From NCBI RefSeq assembly GCF_900102635.1, contig NZ_FMZQ01000006.1, positions 1 through 64,000 of the forward strand: 64,000 bases of DNA, read 5' to 3'. Positions within the stretch are counted from its first letter, which is position 1. Every line of letters begins with the position of its first letter. A program made the position numbers and the translations under genes. The notes beneath the pieces were generated by a model. It saw only the letters and a list, made by a program, of their open reading frames with translations, was not told the DNA's origin and searched no databases. Origin of the DNA: Ectopseudomonas chengduensis. GTDB lineage: Bacteria; Pseudomonadota; Gammaproteobacteria; Pseudomonadales; Pseudomonadaceae. Positions 39,129 through 48,140 of this stretch are shown piece after piece.

Positions 39129-42100
39129 ATGACCATTGCCGTAACTGACGTAAAGCTGCTGAAAAGCCAGCGCCTGACCGACGAAAATGACGGCGGCGGC
39201 CGCGCAACCGGCAATGCCGTGGTCGATGGCGAAGTGAACAACGTGTTCCCCGACATCAGCCGGCTCGACCGCACCACCGGCCGCATCAACCTGCGCAAGC
39301 TGTTCGGCGGGCCGATGACGCAGAACGCCGATGCTTACCTCGGCGCTCATGCCATCGTCACGAAAGCCGCGGCTGACCCGCGTGTGAGCGTGCTGCTGTT
39401 CAACACCGGCAGCCAGATTGACGAACGCCGCGACGCGCAGAACGCCATCGAGAGCTATGTGGCCGCTGCGACCACTGCGCAGTTTGAGTTGCTGGGCACC
39501 CAGCTGGCCGGCCAGCGCGCCATCGCGTGTGTGCAGCGCGAGGAACAGCGCGTGCCGGAGATCGGCGAGGTGTTCCAGCTGGTCACCGCCAGCGCCTCGC
39601 AATACGTGCGACTGACCGGCGTGGACGCTCGCCTCGAGCAATTCACATTCGATTACGGCAACGGCAACTTCGTCAACTTCACCCGGCGCCGGCTTGATCT
39701 GCAGATCAGCGCGCCGCTGCTGAATGAGTTCCCGGGCGGGCAGGTCACTCCGGCCGGCACCACGCCCACCGCTCTGGACGGTAAGGCCAAGGCACGCGTA
39801 CTCAGCACCCAGGTAGCGGACGCTGCACGCTATTACGGCATCAGCCCGCTGGCCGAGGCCGTCGCGCCGGGCGCGCTGAACCTGCGTGTGCAGTCCGTCT
39901 ACAGCCAGCTGGTGCCGAGCACCACCAAAGAGTCGGCGCTTGTCGACGTGCTGGGTGGCTATCAGCGGCAGATCTACGTGCCGGCCGGGCCGTCTCGCTC
40001 GGTCGCGCTCACCGTTGCTGCCGGCGCGCTGGCGGGCGAGTCCCGCACCTTCCTCGGCACCGGTTGCGCGCCGGGTACGCTGACCCTCGTGGCCAACGGC
40101 GGCACCTACGCCGATGACAGCAAGGGCGGCTTGCGCTACGTGAGCGGCAGCAACTGGCTCAGCTCTGGCCGTGTGGATTACCAGACCGGCGAGATCACCC
40201 TGGCCCGTACCGGCACCAGCTGGACGGGTAGCGCGAACGGCACCTATCGCCCCGGCGCGGCTGCAACGGGCGACACCATTACCGGTGAAGTCGAGATCAC
40301 CCTCGGCAATCGCGGCTATGTGTACACCCTGAACCTGTCGGGTGCTGTGCCGCGCGCCGGCACGCTCAGCGTCAGCTTCATGGCCCTGGGCAAGTGGTAC
40401 GAACTGCGTGACCAGGGCGACGGCCTGCTGACCGGCGAGGGTGCTGGCACCATTGCGTTCGCCACTGGCTCGGTATCGCTGACGCTCGACGCGCTGCCGG
40501 ACGTGGGCAGCTCGCTGATCTACAGCTACGTCAGCTCGGCCGACAACGCCATCACCCAGCGTGCGGGCGGCAGCGTCGTGCCAAAGCTTGAGGTGCGCTA
40601 CACCCTGCCCGAAGGCGGGGTGCTGCCGGGTTCATTCTCGGCCACCTTCACCGCTGGCAGCGTGCGCACGCTCACCGACAACGGCCAGGGCGTGCTGAGC
40701 GGCACCGGGGGCACCGGCACTATCGCGTATGCCTCGGGCGAAGTGGTCATGGTGCTGAGCGCTACGCCGAGCGGCGGCATTGCCTACGCCTGGGAGCGTG
40801 GCGCTGTCGACAGCGGCGCATTGAGCGTGACCAGCGATGGCAGCGGCATGGCGACCTTCACCATTCCCGGTGCGCCGTTCAAGCCGGGCAGTGTGCGCGT
40901 CAATTGGATGACCACGCGCCGCCAGGCCGCCCCGGCCATCAACTGGCGCGTGATCGAGGCGGGCAACGTGCTGCCGGTGTATGACGGCTATCGCGATATC
41001 GCCAACGTGGCCAACGACAACGGCAACGGCGGCTGGCAGGGTGGCCGAGCTGGCAGCATCAACTACACCACCGGCCAGGTGACGCTGCAGGTGGCGGCGC
41101 TGTACGACTACACCGAGTACACCTACAGCAACCGCTCGATAGCCACCAACATGCAGCCGAGGCTGACCGAGCCCACGCTGGTGACCACAAACGTGCAGCT
41201 GCGCGAGTCGTTCGGCGGCACCGTCGAGCACTCAGCCCAGGCCGACAGCGTGAGCGCCGACCCGCAAACCGCCAGCCAGGCTCAGCCCGGTATCACTGTC
41301 GAGCTGCTGCCAGGCATTGCTGAACCCATCGTGCCCGGTTCGCTGCTGTTCAGCTGGAACGGTGGGCTGTACTGCGACCGCTCCGGCATCCTGTACCGCG
41401 ACGTGGCCAGCAACACCAACGGCGGCGTAGCGGTGGGTACGGTGAACTATGCCGACCGTACCGCGACGCTCAGCAGCTACGGCGGCAACGCCTCGGGCGC
41501 GGTGAGCATCCTGGCCTGCCTGACAGCAGCGGTGGGTTTCAGCGTGACCGCTGCAACGTACCGCACCCCAGGTGCGCCGCTGCGCGCGGGCAGCATGCAG
41601 GTGACGGCAGTGCGCGCGGATACCGCCGAGGTGATCACCGCTGTGAGCAACCTCAACGGCGAGTTCAATACCGGCATTGTGCGCGGCAGCGTCGACGCAA
41701 CCACCGGCATCACCCGGCTGACCTTCACGACCGACCCGGACGACGACACCGGGGCGAGCGACATCGCCGTGATTCCGCTGCTGCTGCGCTACAACGCCGT
41801 TGTGCAGACGCGCCTGCCGCTCGATGCCGGCCTGCTGGGTCTTGACCCGGTGCGCCTGCCGGCCGATGGCCGCGTGCCGGTGTATCGCGACGGCGACGTG
41901 CTGGTGATCCACCACACCGCCGAAACGGTGGTGGCCTCGCCGACTGCTGGCAGCACGCTGCAGCTCGACCGCGCGCAACAGGCCGAGATCGAAGTGGTGG
42001 ACGGTGCCGGTACGGTGCTGCGCGCCGACTCGTTCATGGCTGATCGTGAGCTGGGGACCGTGACCTGGGCAAACCCGTTGGTGCTGCAGGACGAGGAGGG

Positions 42101-42710
42101 CAACCCACTCGGCCTGCCGCTGATCGTGCGCGACCGCGTAGAGCACATGGCCCTGTGCACCGAGGTGCAGATTACCGGGCAGCTGGGCATCAGCTCCCCG
42201 CTGCCGTGGGAACTGCCGGCCGGCGAGGCGCAGGTGTCGAGTGCGGTGGCCTGGGGCGATCTGCAGGCGCGGATTCACACATGGTTCACGCAGCAAACGT
42301 GGAGCCAGGGCGCGCCGAACTGGACGGATGCCCCGGTGGGCAACACCACCACGGCGCAATACAACCAGCTGAGCTATCCGCCGATCATCACCAACGCGGG
42401 CGGCATCGCTGGCAAGTGGGCGCTGGTGTTCACCTCGGCCACGGCGTTCAACGTGGTGGAGGAACGCCTGGGCGTGATCGCCACCGGCAACACCAGCACC
42501 GACTGCGCGCCGATCAACGCCCTGACCGGCGAGCCGTATTTCACGATTCGTCGCGAGGGCTGGGGCTCTGGCTGGGCGGCAGGCAATGCGGTGCGCTTCA
42601 ACACGGACTCGGCGCTAGGCCCGATGTGGTGCATCCGCACCGTCATCAGCGGGCAGGGCACGGTGGATGATGACAAGTTCGAACTGCAGGTTCGGGGGGA
42701 TGCTGACTAA
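39129..42710 (+). CDS. large tail protein with repeated beta-domains
   Basis: The 1193-residue product has a globular N-terminal region (about 1-230; FNTGSQIDERRDAQNAIESY). A series of similar segments follows, with the signature GxIxYxTGxVxL followed by a Y-rich strand, near residues 345, 440, 540, 645 and later. The spacing of about 100 residues indicates tandem beta-sandwich domains, as in tail-tip or fibre proteins of Pseudomonas siphophages. The C-terminal part (about 1030-1190) is Trp-rich. ATG 39129 follows GGAGA. Confidence 0.8.
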   Translation: MTIAVTDVKLLKSQRLTDENDGGGRATGNAVVDGEVNNVFPDISRLDRTTGRINLRKLFGGPMTQNADAYLGAHAIVTKAAADPRVSVLLFNTGSQIDERRDAQNAIESYVAAATTAQFELLGTQLAGQRAIACVQREEQRVPEIGEVFQLVTASASQYVRLTGVDARLEQFTFDYGNGNFVNFTRRRLDLQISAPLLNEFPGGQVTPAGTTPTALDGKAKARVLSTQVADAARYYGISPLAEAVAPGALNLRVQSVYSQLVPSTTKESALVDVLGGYQRQIYVPAGPSRSVALTVAAGALAGESRTFLGTGCAPGTLTLVANGGTYADDSKGGLRYVSGSNWLSSGRVDYQTGEITLARTGTSWTGSANGTYRPGAAATGDTITGEVEITLGNRGYVYTLNLSGAVPRAGTLSVSFMALGKWYELRDQGDGLLTGEGAGTIAFATGSVSLTLDALPDVGSSLIYSYVSSADNAITQRAGGSVVPKLEVRYTLPEGGVLPGSFSATFTAGSVRTLTDNGQGVLSGTGGTGTIAYASGEVVMVLSATPSGGIAYAWERGAVDSGALSVTSDGSGMATFTIPGAPFKPGSVRVNWMTTRRQAAPAINWRVIEAGNVLPVYDGYRDIANVANDNGNGGWQGGRAGSINYTTGQVTLQVAALYDYTEYTYSNRSIATNMQPRLTEPTLVTTNVQLRESFGGTVEHSAQADSVSADPQTASQAQPGITVELLPGIAEPIVPGSLLFSWNGGLYCDRSGILYRDVASNTNGGVAVGTVNYADRTATLSSYGGNASGAVSILACLTAAVGFSVTAATYRTPGAPLRAGSMQVTAVRADTAEVITAVSNLNGEFNTGIVRGSVDATTGITRLTFTTDPDDDTGASDIAVIPLLLRYNAVVQTRLPLDAGLLGLDPVRLPADGRVPVYRDGDVLVIHHTAETVVASPTAGSTLQLDRAQQAEIEVVDGAGTVLRADSFMADRELGTVTWANPLVLQDEEGNPLGLPLIVRDRVEHMALCTEVQITGQLGISSPLPWELPAGEAQVSSAVAWGDLQARIHTWFTQQTWSQGAPNWTDAPVGNTTTAQYNQLSYPPIITNAGGIAGKWALVFTSATAFNVVEERLGVIATGNTSTDCAPINALTGEPYFTIRREGWGSGWAAGNAVRFNTDSALGPMWCIRTVISGQGTVDDDKFELQVRGDAD

Positions 42711-43702
42711 TGTCCAGGGTTTATCACAGGGATCAGTCCGGCGTTCCGGTCATTCCCTACAGCACGAGCCAAGGGAGCGTCGCGCAGTTCGCTGCATTGA
42801 AAGTAGTGCTGAAGGCGTGTCTGGTGTCTGGCTACGGCGTTCTGCCGAGTGCTGGGTGGGCATTGATCGCTGAAGGCACGAACTATCTTGTGCTTAGAAA
42901 TGGCAGTGAGAGTGGCTATGTGGGGTTTACCTGGGTGGCTGGTGCGGGGGGATTACTGCGCATCTATCTCAGCAAAACCTTTACCGGTATGAGCGGTGAT
43001 GTGATGCAGGGCGATGGCCTGAAATCGGGTACAGCTGCTGGCCTTACCGCCCCGCAAGGCCTGTCATTGCAGCTGCCATTTCACAGTGCCGCGAACAGTT
43101 CGTGGTACATGATTGCAGACGAGAAGACTGCAATCCTCGGTTTTGGCGGCTACAGTTCTAATCAGGAGCTTCAAGGGTCTTTCAGCCCCTTAGTCGGGCA
43201 TACCCTGTATTTCGGTGAAGACAGCGCGGGGCATGCGATTGCTGTTGGCGGGGCAAACAGCGCGGTTAGTTCAGGAAACAGCGCTTTATTTGGCGGTTTG
43301 TTTTCTGCCGGGGGGTTTACCGCTTTGACTAAACCTCTGACAGGCTTGTTAGTGGACACAGGCGCCATCAATGTTCACACCCCTAACCTGCCTGTGGCGA
43401 GCATTTCGACGCCTCGCCAGGACACCATCGTCAAGGCGCCGTCCGTATCCCTTGCGAAGGGTGGGTGGTATGGCGATGGTGCCTTCGCTGGTTGGTTCAG
43501 AGGGCTTGCGTTTAGCCCGGAGATTCACTTTACCGGCTGGACATCCTACGCCGCTCAGATTCTTGGCCGGTCAACGGCGATGCTTGTCCGTGATCAGAAC
43601 GCGCCTGTTGATCTGGGGGATGCCTACACCTACTTCCTTAGAGCTGGTCTGTTTTCCTCAACTCCTTCATTCTTGGTTACTGACAACCCGGAGTTCTGGT
43701 GA
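42710..43702 (+). CDS. tail protein, possible receptor-contact component
   Basis: The start overlaps the previous stop (TAATG). The 330-residue product is beta-rich and Gly/Ser-rich (MSRVYHRDQSGVPVIPYSTS at the start, FGGYSSNQELQGSF in the middle). Its codon use is clearly more AT-rich than that of both neighbours, a sign of separate ancestry often seen in host-range genes. Function inferred from position only. Confidence 0.65.
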   Translation: MSRVYHRDQSGVPVIPYSTSQGSVAQFAALKVVLKACLVSGYGVLPSAGWALIAEGTNYLVLRNGSESGYVGFTWVAGAGGLLRIYLSKTFTGMSGDVMQGDGLKSGTAAGLTAPQGLSLQLPFHSAANSSWYMIADEKTAILGFGGYSSNQELQGSFSPLVGHTLYFGEDSAGHAIAVGGANSAVSSGNSALFGGLFSAGGFTALTKPLTGLLVDTGAINVHTPNLPVASISTPRQDTIVKAPSVSLAKGGWYGDGAFAGWFRGLAFSPEIHFTGWTSYAAQILGRSTAMLVRDQNAPVDLGDAYTYFLRAGLFSSTPSFLVTDNPEFW

Positions 43703-44481
43703 TGATCATTACTCCAGCGCTTGTCAGGCCGGTGGCCAACTATGTAGCGCGTCCCAAGGTGTCGTTGCATTTCAGGCTTCTGCGCGAGGGAGAGGTCACT
43801 ACGGCAGAGAAGTTTCTGCGGCTGTATAGGGGCTTGGACACTCTTGCTGAGCTGGCTCAGGTGTTCTGGGCTGAGAACGGTGATGGTGAGTTTTCGCAGC
43901 CCATTCTCATTGACCTTGAGACGCTGCAGTCCATCGAGTGGATCGCAATCGGTCGGGACGATGCCCCGCCTCGGCGCGTCAGGGCGAGCTATCTCACGCT
44001 GACTACTGGTGGCTTGTACACGTTCAACATCACCAGTGGCGACGGCGGCCAGGCCGGCGACCCGGCCCAGGTCGAGGCGCGTGTACGCGTCGAGCGTGTG
44101 CCGGCGAGCCGTGAGGTGGTAATGCTGGAGCGTCCACCGGACGGCGAATGGCGTCTGGCAGGCTACGGCCCGACGCCGGGTGGCAGCGGCGAGATCGATC
44201 TGCGGGTGGTGGGCGGCGATGTCTATGCGCTGGCAGTCGATGACTACGGCGTGCAGTTCGTCGCTGACTTAGCCGTGCAGGTAGGCCAGCGCATTCGCCC
44301 GACGCAGTACAGCGGCTGGGTGTACGAAATCACCGAGGCCGGCCAGCTGCCGTCGGCAGAGCCCGAGTGGTGGGCAGCAGTGGGCGAGAACCCATCCCGC
44401 CCGCTGGGCACCGCGCGGGCTGTTGCTGTGCGCTACTTCCAGCCCATCGCCCATGGCCCGATCCCTGTCGAGGTGATCTGA
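43699..44481 (+). CDS. tail assembly protein, 260 aa
   Basis: This protein begins MMIITPALVRPVANYVARPK, with AT-rich early codons and GC-rich later codons, so a composition border lies near 44040. The C-terminal half looks like a surface beta-domain (LRVVGGDVYALAVDDYGVQF). It overlaps both neighbours and is probably part of the tail tip. Confidence 0.65.
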   Translation: MMIITPALVRPVANYVARPKVSLHFRLLREGEVTTAEKFLRLYRGLDTLAELAQVFWAENGDGEFSQPILIDLETLQSIEWIAIGRDDAPPRRVRASYLTLTTGGLYTFNITSGDGGQAGDPAQVEARVRVERVPASREVVMLERPPDGEWRLAGYGPTPGGSGEIDLRVVGGDVYALAVDDYGVQFVADLAVQVGQRIRPTQYSGWVYEITEAGQLPSAEPEWWAAVGENPSRPLGTARAVAVRYFQPIAHGPIPVEVI

Positions 44482-46238
44482 TGATCAGCGTTTCAATCGC
44501 TGGAGGCTGGGGCCGTGCGGCCTCGGCCGACCGCGCTGCGTCTGCAATTCCCTGGGACGCACTTCGCCAGGCCGACCGCCGTGCCGCTGCGCGCTGGCGT
44601 ATCGCGGGCGTTGCGGATCGCCGCGCAACAGTCGTGCCCTGGGCGCGGGTGCCGGCGCTGGATGTGCTGCAAGCGGGGCGCTGGGGTGTTGCGGGCATGC
44701 TCGATGCACAAGCCATCGCACAGCCCTGGAACAGGGTGCCGGCGAAGGATCTGGCAGTGGCCAGCGGCTGGGATCACACCATGCAGCCGCGAGACCTGCG
44801 CCTGCGGCTGATCTACAACCCGAAGCCAGCGCGCAAGGATCTGGCCATCGCGGCAGGGCATCGCCGGGTGAACGAGTACGGCCCGCGCTTCAATGCCGAA
44901 ACCGCCCTGCAGGACAGCCTCTATGTGCCCGGCACCGGGGCGCTGGTGTTCGAGTTCGGCGGCCGGCCGTACTTCCCCAGTACGTCGCCCGAGGTCTTCT
45001 TTGACTTCCGCTACGTACCGGCGACGCCCGCGATTCAGCCGACCGACATGCGGCGCACCCGCGTGCGCTGGCAGTCGGCGCGCCGGCTAAACCTCGGGCG
45101 CACCCTGCCATGGGGCAGGGCTCGGCAGGTCGACGGCGTGCTGACTGATCTGCCCTATGTGGACTACCCCGGCCCGGTCAAACCGCTGCCCGAGCCGCCG
45201 CCAGATCCAACCATTCTGGATACCTACATGATCGCGAACACCGTCAACCTGGTGGCACTGCCGAGCCGCACGCCCATTGCGGCGAAGAACATCCGCATCG
45301 GGCTGGATGCCGATTCGTTCAGCTGGTCGTTCAGTGCCGATATCTTCACCCGTGCCGCGCTGGAGCTGGTGCAGCCCGATGCCGAGGGCGCTGGCGAGCT
45401 GGAGTTGGACATTAACGGCTGGACGTGGGTCGTGCTGGTCGAGCGCTACAGCCGCAAACAGCAGTTTCCGGCCGAGGCCTACACGATCACCGGCGCGACC
45501 CGTGGCCAGCTGCTGGCCGCGCCCTACGCGCCGTTGCGCAGCGGGTTGAACGCGGCGCAGATCAACGCAGCCCAAGCGGCCGAGGCCGAGCTGCTGAACA
45601 CCGGGTTTACCCTGGCCTGGCAGGCAACAGACTGGACATTCCCGGCCGGCGCGCTGAGCTATCAGAGCCAGACTGCAATGCAGGTTATCGCCAAGCTGGC
45701 CGAAACGATTGGCGGCGTGGTGCTGCCGGCCCGCGATAGCGATCACCTCGACATCGTGCCGCGCTACCCGCTGCCACCCTGGCAGTGGAATGACGTCGAC
45801 GCGCCGATCACGCGGGTGATTCCTCCCGCCATGATGACCGACCTCGGCGGCGAGTGGACACCGCAACCGGCTTGGAATGCGTGCTACACCTCGGGCACCT
45901 CGGTCGGCTGCTCGATGCTCGTGCGCCGTGCCGGTACGGCTGGTGACAACCCAACGCCCGACGTGTTCGACGACTGGCTGACCGACCAGCCGGCCAACCA
46001 GGCGCGCGGTACGCACGAGCTGAGCAAGGGCGGCAACATCGAGATTGTCAGCGTGACCATCCCGCTGTTCCCGTTCGCCGATGACCACGGCGTCGGGCTG
46101 ATCCTCCCGGCGCACCTGTATCGCGTGCCCGAGGAATCCGGCCCGTGGGTCGGCCTGTGCCTGGGCGTGGACATCAGCGCCGAGGGCACGGGCGCCGTGC
46201 GCGTATCGCAGCAGATCAGACTGGAGCGGCACCACTGA
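44481..46238 (+). CDS. tail-tip protein with N-terminal short repeats, 585 aa
   Basis: ATG 44481 overlaps the previous stop. The first 150 residues hold repeats of about 30 aa around Trp and Asp (DRAASAIPWDALRQADRRAA; DRRATVVPWARVPALDVL; then a third). The remaining part is a large beta-rich region (PFDxxSWSF-like NIRIGLDADSFSWSFSADIF near 305, then DHLDIVPRYPLPPWQWNDVD). The layout resembles central tail hub proteins, but no hub family can be assigned with confidence. Confidence 0.7.
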   Translation: MISVSIAGGWGRAASADRAASAIPWDALRQADRRAAARWRIAGVADRRATVVPWARVPALDVLQAGRWGVAGMLDAQAIAQPWNRVPAKDLAVASGWDHTMQPRDLRLRLIYNPKPARKDLAIAAGHRRVNEYGPRFNAETALQDSLYVPGTGALVFEFGGRPYFPSTSPEVFFDFRYVPATPAIQPTDMRRTRVRWQSARRLNLGRTLPWGRARQVDGVLTDLPYVDYPGPVKPLPEPPPDPTILDTYMIANTVNLVALPSRTPIAAKNIRIGLDADSFSWSFSADIFTRAALELVQPDAEGAGELELDINGWTWVVLVERYSRKQQFPAEAYTITGATRGQLLAAPYAPLRSGLNAAQINAAQAAEAELLNTGFTLAWQATDWTFPAGALSYQSQTAMQVIAKLAETIGGVVLPARDSDHLDIVPRYPLPPWQWNDVDAPITRVIPPAMMTDLGGEWTPQPAWNACYTSGTSVGCSMLVRRAGTAGDNPTPDVFDDWLTDQPANQARGTHELSKGGNIEIVSVTIPLFPFADDHGVGLILPAHLYRVPEESGPWVGLCLGVDISAEGTGAVRVSQQIRLERHH

Positions 46239-46474
46239 TGGCAACAATCAACCCTTGGAAGCGATTCATCGGCCTGCTACCTGGCGGTGTGCGCACGGTG
46301 GCCATCGTGCGCAGCATCAACACCACGGCGGGGCTAAGTGAGGTGGAGCTGCGCACGGGTGTGCGCGTCACAGTTCGCGGTGTCGACGTGCCGGTGAACA
46401 GCAAAGCGTACATCGCCGACGGTGTGATCACCGGCCCGGCGCCTGAGCTGCCGCATTACGACATTGATGTTTAG
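46238..46474 (+). CDS. small late protein after tail-tip genes, 78 aa
   Basis: It starts ATG 46238 overlapping the previous stop (TGATG). It is a compact basic to neutral protein (FIGLLPGGVRTVAIVRSINT; VRGVDVPVNSKAYIADGVIT) with an acidic end. It ends convergent with the csrA-like gene, with four bases of overlap. Function unknown. Confidence 0.7.
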   Translation: MATINPWKRFIGLLPGGVRTVAIVRSINTTAGLSEVELRTGVRVTVRGVDVPVNSKAYIADGVITGPAPELPHYDIDV

Positions 46475-46671
46475 GTGGTCAGCAGCTCTGCACGCACTAT
46501 CGAGACGGACAACGGCGCCTGAATCGTTAGCTTCGCTTGCTGACCGTCGATCTTCGCGATGCGGATTTGAACGCCATCGGTCATGAGCTGCTGCAGCTCG
46601 CTTTCTGAGATGTCCGGCTCCAGCTTCAGCAACAGCTCTTCGCCTGTGCGACGGGTGAGTACGAGCGCCAT
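46471..46671 (-). CDS. CsrA/RsmA-like RNA-binding protein (prophage)
   Basis: The 66-residue product opens MALVLTRRTGEELLLKLEPD, the CsrA beta-1 strand with the GE motif, and continues IRIAKIDGQQAKLTIQAPLS, matching beta-3 to beta-5. An insertion (ISESELQQLMTDG) replaces the short beta-2 turn. CsrA/RsmA dimers bind GGA motifs in mRNA leaders. GGGAGG lies before ATG 46671. It is antisense to the late operon, so it is probably expressed in the lysogen or from its own promoter. It could interfere with or mimic host RsmA under Gac control. Confidence 0.78.
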   Translation of the reverse strand: MALVLTRRTGEELLLKLEPDISESELQQLMTDGVQIRIAKIDGQQAKLTIQAPLSVSIVRAELLTT

Positions 46672-46716
46672 AGTCCTGCCTCCCTGCAATTAAGTGTTTT
46701 TCAACCATAGACCATA

Positions 46717-46739
46717 CCCGCCACCGAGCGGGCTTTTTT
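46717..46739 (+). terminator. terminator before the endolysin gene
   Basis: CCCGC (46717-46721) and GCGGG (46728-46732) form a short stem followed by CTTTTTTG. The GCCTGGAGA ribosome site of the endolysin follows immediately. Confidence 0.65.
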
Positions 46740-46756
46740 GTGCCTGGAGAAAATGT

Positions 46757-47242
46757 ATGGCTCGAATTACTGCTGCCCAGGCGGGCGGCGTCAACGTGCT
46801 TGCCTTCCTCGATATGCTCGCCTGGAGCGAGGGTACGGATCATCCACGGCAGCATACGCGCGATCAGGGTTATGACGTGATCGTTGGCGGGGCGCTGTTT
46901 GAAGGCTATGCCGATCACCCGCGTAAGCTGGTGCCGCTGCCGAGGCTTGGCATCAAGTCCACAGCAGCTGGACGCTACCAGCTGTTGTCACGTTACTACG
47001 ACGCGTACAAGCAAACGTTAGGTTTGCGTGACTTCAGCCCGCTGAGCCAGGACCTGATCGCCCTGCAGCAGATCCGCGAGCGGCGTGCGTTGCCGGACAT
47101 TCAGGCCGGTCGCATCCCCGAGGCCATCGAGAAGTGCCGCAACATTTGGGCAAGTCTGCCGGGCGCCGGATACGGCCAGCACGAGCACAAACTCGAAAGC
47201 CTGATCGCTCATTACCTTGCAGCCGGTGGGGTGCTCGCATGA
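46757..47242 (+). CDS. R: endolysin, lambda R-type lytic transglycosylase
   Basis: This 161-residue enzyme cleaves peptidoglycan glycan strands by transglycosylation. It is strikingly close to lambda R: FLDMLAWSEGTDHPRQHTRD contains the catalytic Glu (about residue 25), followed by GYDVIVGGALFEGYADHPRK and ASLPGAGYGQHEHKLESLIA. No signal peptide is present, so it depends on the holin genes located near 22000. ATG 46757 follows GGAGA. Confidence 0.94.
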   Translation: MARITAAQAGGVNVLAFLDMLAWSEGTDHPRQHTRDQGYDVIVGGALFEGYADHPRKLVPLPRLGIKSTAAGRYQLLSRYYDAYKQTLGLRDFSPLSQDLIALQQIRERRALPDIQAGRIPEAIEKCRNIWASLPGAGYGQHEHKLESLIAHYLAAGGVLA

Positions 47243-47727
47243 TTGCCGCCTTAGCTGATCGAGCGACCGTGCTGGGCATCGTCGCTGGGCTGGCCTTCCT
47301 GGCCGGCTGGAAGGTCAACGGCTGGCGGCTGGGCGAGGGGATCGCCCAGGGCCAGGTCGAGGCCGTCACCATCGTTCGCGTTATCGAGCGGCAACAACAG
47401 AGCGTCGCAGACGCAGAGGGGCAAAAGGGTCATGACCAACTTGAAGAGCTGCAGCGTCGTGCTGCTGATGCTGGGGCTGCTGCTGACGGGCTGCGTAAGC
47501 AAGCCAGTAGCCTGGCCACCCAGCTCGCTACCTGTAATGCCGGAACTGCCGGCGAGCGCACGGCAAGGGAGCGCGCCGCAAGCGTGCTTGCCGACGTGCT
47601 TGGAGAGATGGAATCAGAAGGTCGCTGGCTGGCGGCAGAGGCTGACGGACGCAGGATTAAAGGTCTCACCTGCGAGCGAACCTATGAGGGAGTGAAGGCG
47701 GCGCCGCTCAATTTGCAGTCTCCCTAA
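47239..47727 (+). CDS. Rz: i-spanin (Rz-like, DUF2514)
   Basis: The 162-residue protein has one N-terminal transmembrane helix (about 10-25) and a periplasmic coiled coil (QSVADAEGQKGHDQLEELQR to TARERAASVLADVLGEMESE), as i-spanins have. The DUF2514-type sequence fits. It overlaps the endolysin stop and contains the Rz1 gene in a second frame. With Rz1 it joins inner and outer membranes in the last step of lysis. Confidence 0.85.
   Translation: MIAALADRATVLGIVAGLAFLAGWKVNGWRLGEGIAQGQVEAVTIVRVIERQQQSVADAEGQKGHDQLEELQRRAADAGAAADGLRKQASSLATQLATCNAGTAGERTARERAASVLADVLGEMESEGRWLAAEADGRRIKGLTCERTYEGVKAAPLNLQSP
47432..47695 (+). CDS. Rz1: o-spanin (Rz1-like lipoprotein) embedded in Rz
   Basis: Inside Rz, in the +1 frame, ATG 47432 opens an 87-residue frame with a lipoprotein signal: SCSVVLLMLGLLLTGC, where C20-21 is the lipidation site after LLTG. 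A Pro-rich start of the mature protein (VAWPPSSLPVMPELPAS) is typical of Rz1. Full embedding is the lambda arrangement. It is longer than lambda Rz1 (60 aa). Confidence 0.85.
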   Translation: MTNLKSCSVVLLMLGLLLTGCVSKPVAWPPSSLPVMPELPASARQGSAPQACLPTCLERWNQKVAGWRQRLTDAGLKVSPASEPMRE

Positions 47728-47998
47728 GCTGCTGTGGTGCAGGGTACTGTAGTTCCTCTACCAGCACTTCCTGGTCCCGCTCGCCAGTGAGCAGACCGAC
47801 CAGCTCCCACTGTTGATCAAGCTCTTCGCTGATGGCTTGCATGCGCTCGATCATGCGTCGTGCTGACCGCTGCACCGTGGCGTCCTGGCTCTGGAGTTGC
47901 TCGAAGGCCATCGCCGTAATGGATGCGGTCATGTGGGTCATGCTGCGGGCCATCAATCCCAGCAACTGCTTTAGCTGCTGCTCTTCCTTGGCAGACAT
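47708..47998 (-). CDS. helical phage protein, 96 aa (antisense)
   Basis: The product is fully helical with Met-rich amphipathic helices (LKQLLGLMARSMTHMTASIT; MIERMQAISEELDQQWELVG). It overlaps the Rz stop by twenty bases, convergent. An unnamed cargo or regulatory gene; no function suggested. Confidence 0.6.
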   Translation of the reverse strand: MSAKEEQQLKQLLGLMARSMTHMTASITAMAFEQLQSQDATVQRSARRMIERMQAISEELDQQWELVGLLTGERDQEVLVEELQYPAPQQLRETAN

Positions 47999-48140
47999 AT
48001 CGCGCTCCTCTTGCGTCTGAGTATCAGCTTAGCCGAACGCCGCAATGCTGATAACAGCTTGCTTGTAAGCCAATGCCGTCGGCGGAGGTACTCCCTTCAC
48101 CAAGGCAATGGCGCCTTTTCTCAGCTGAATCAAAAGAAGA

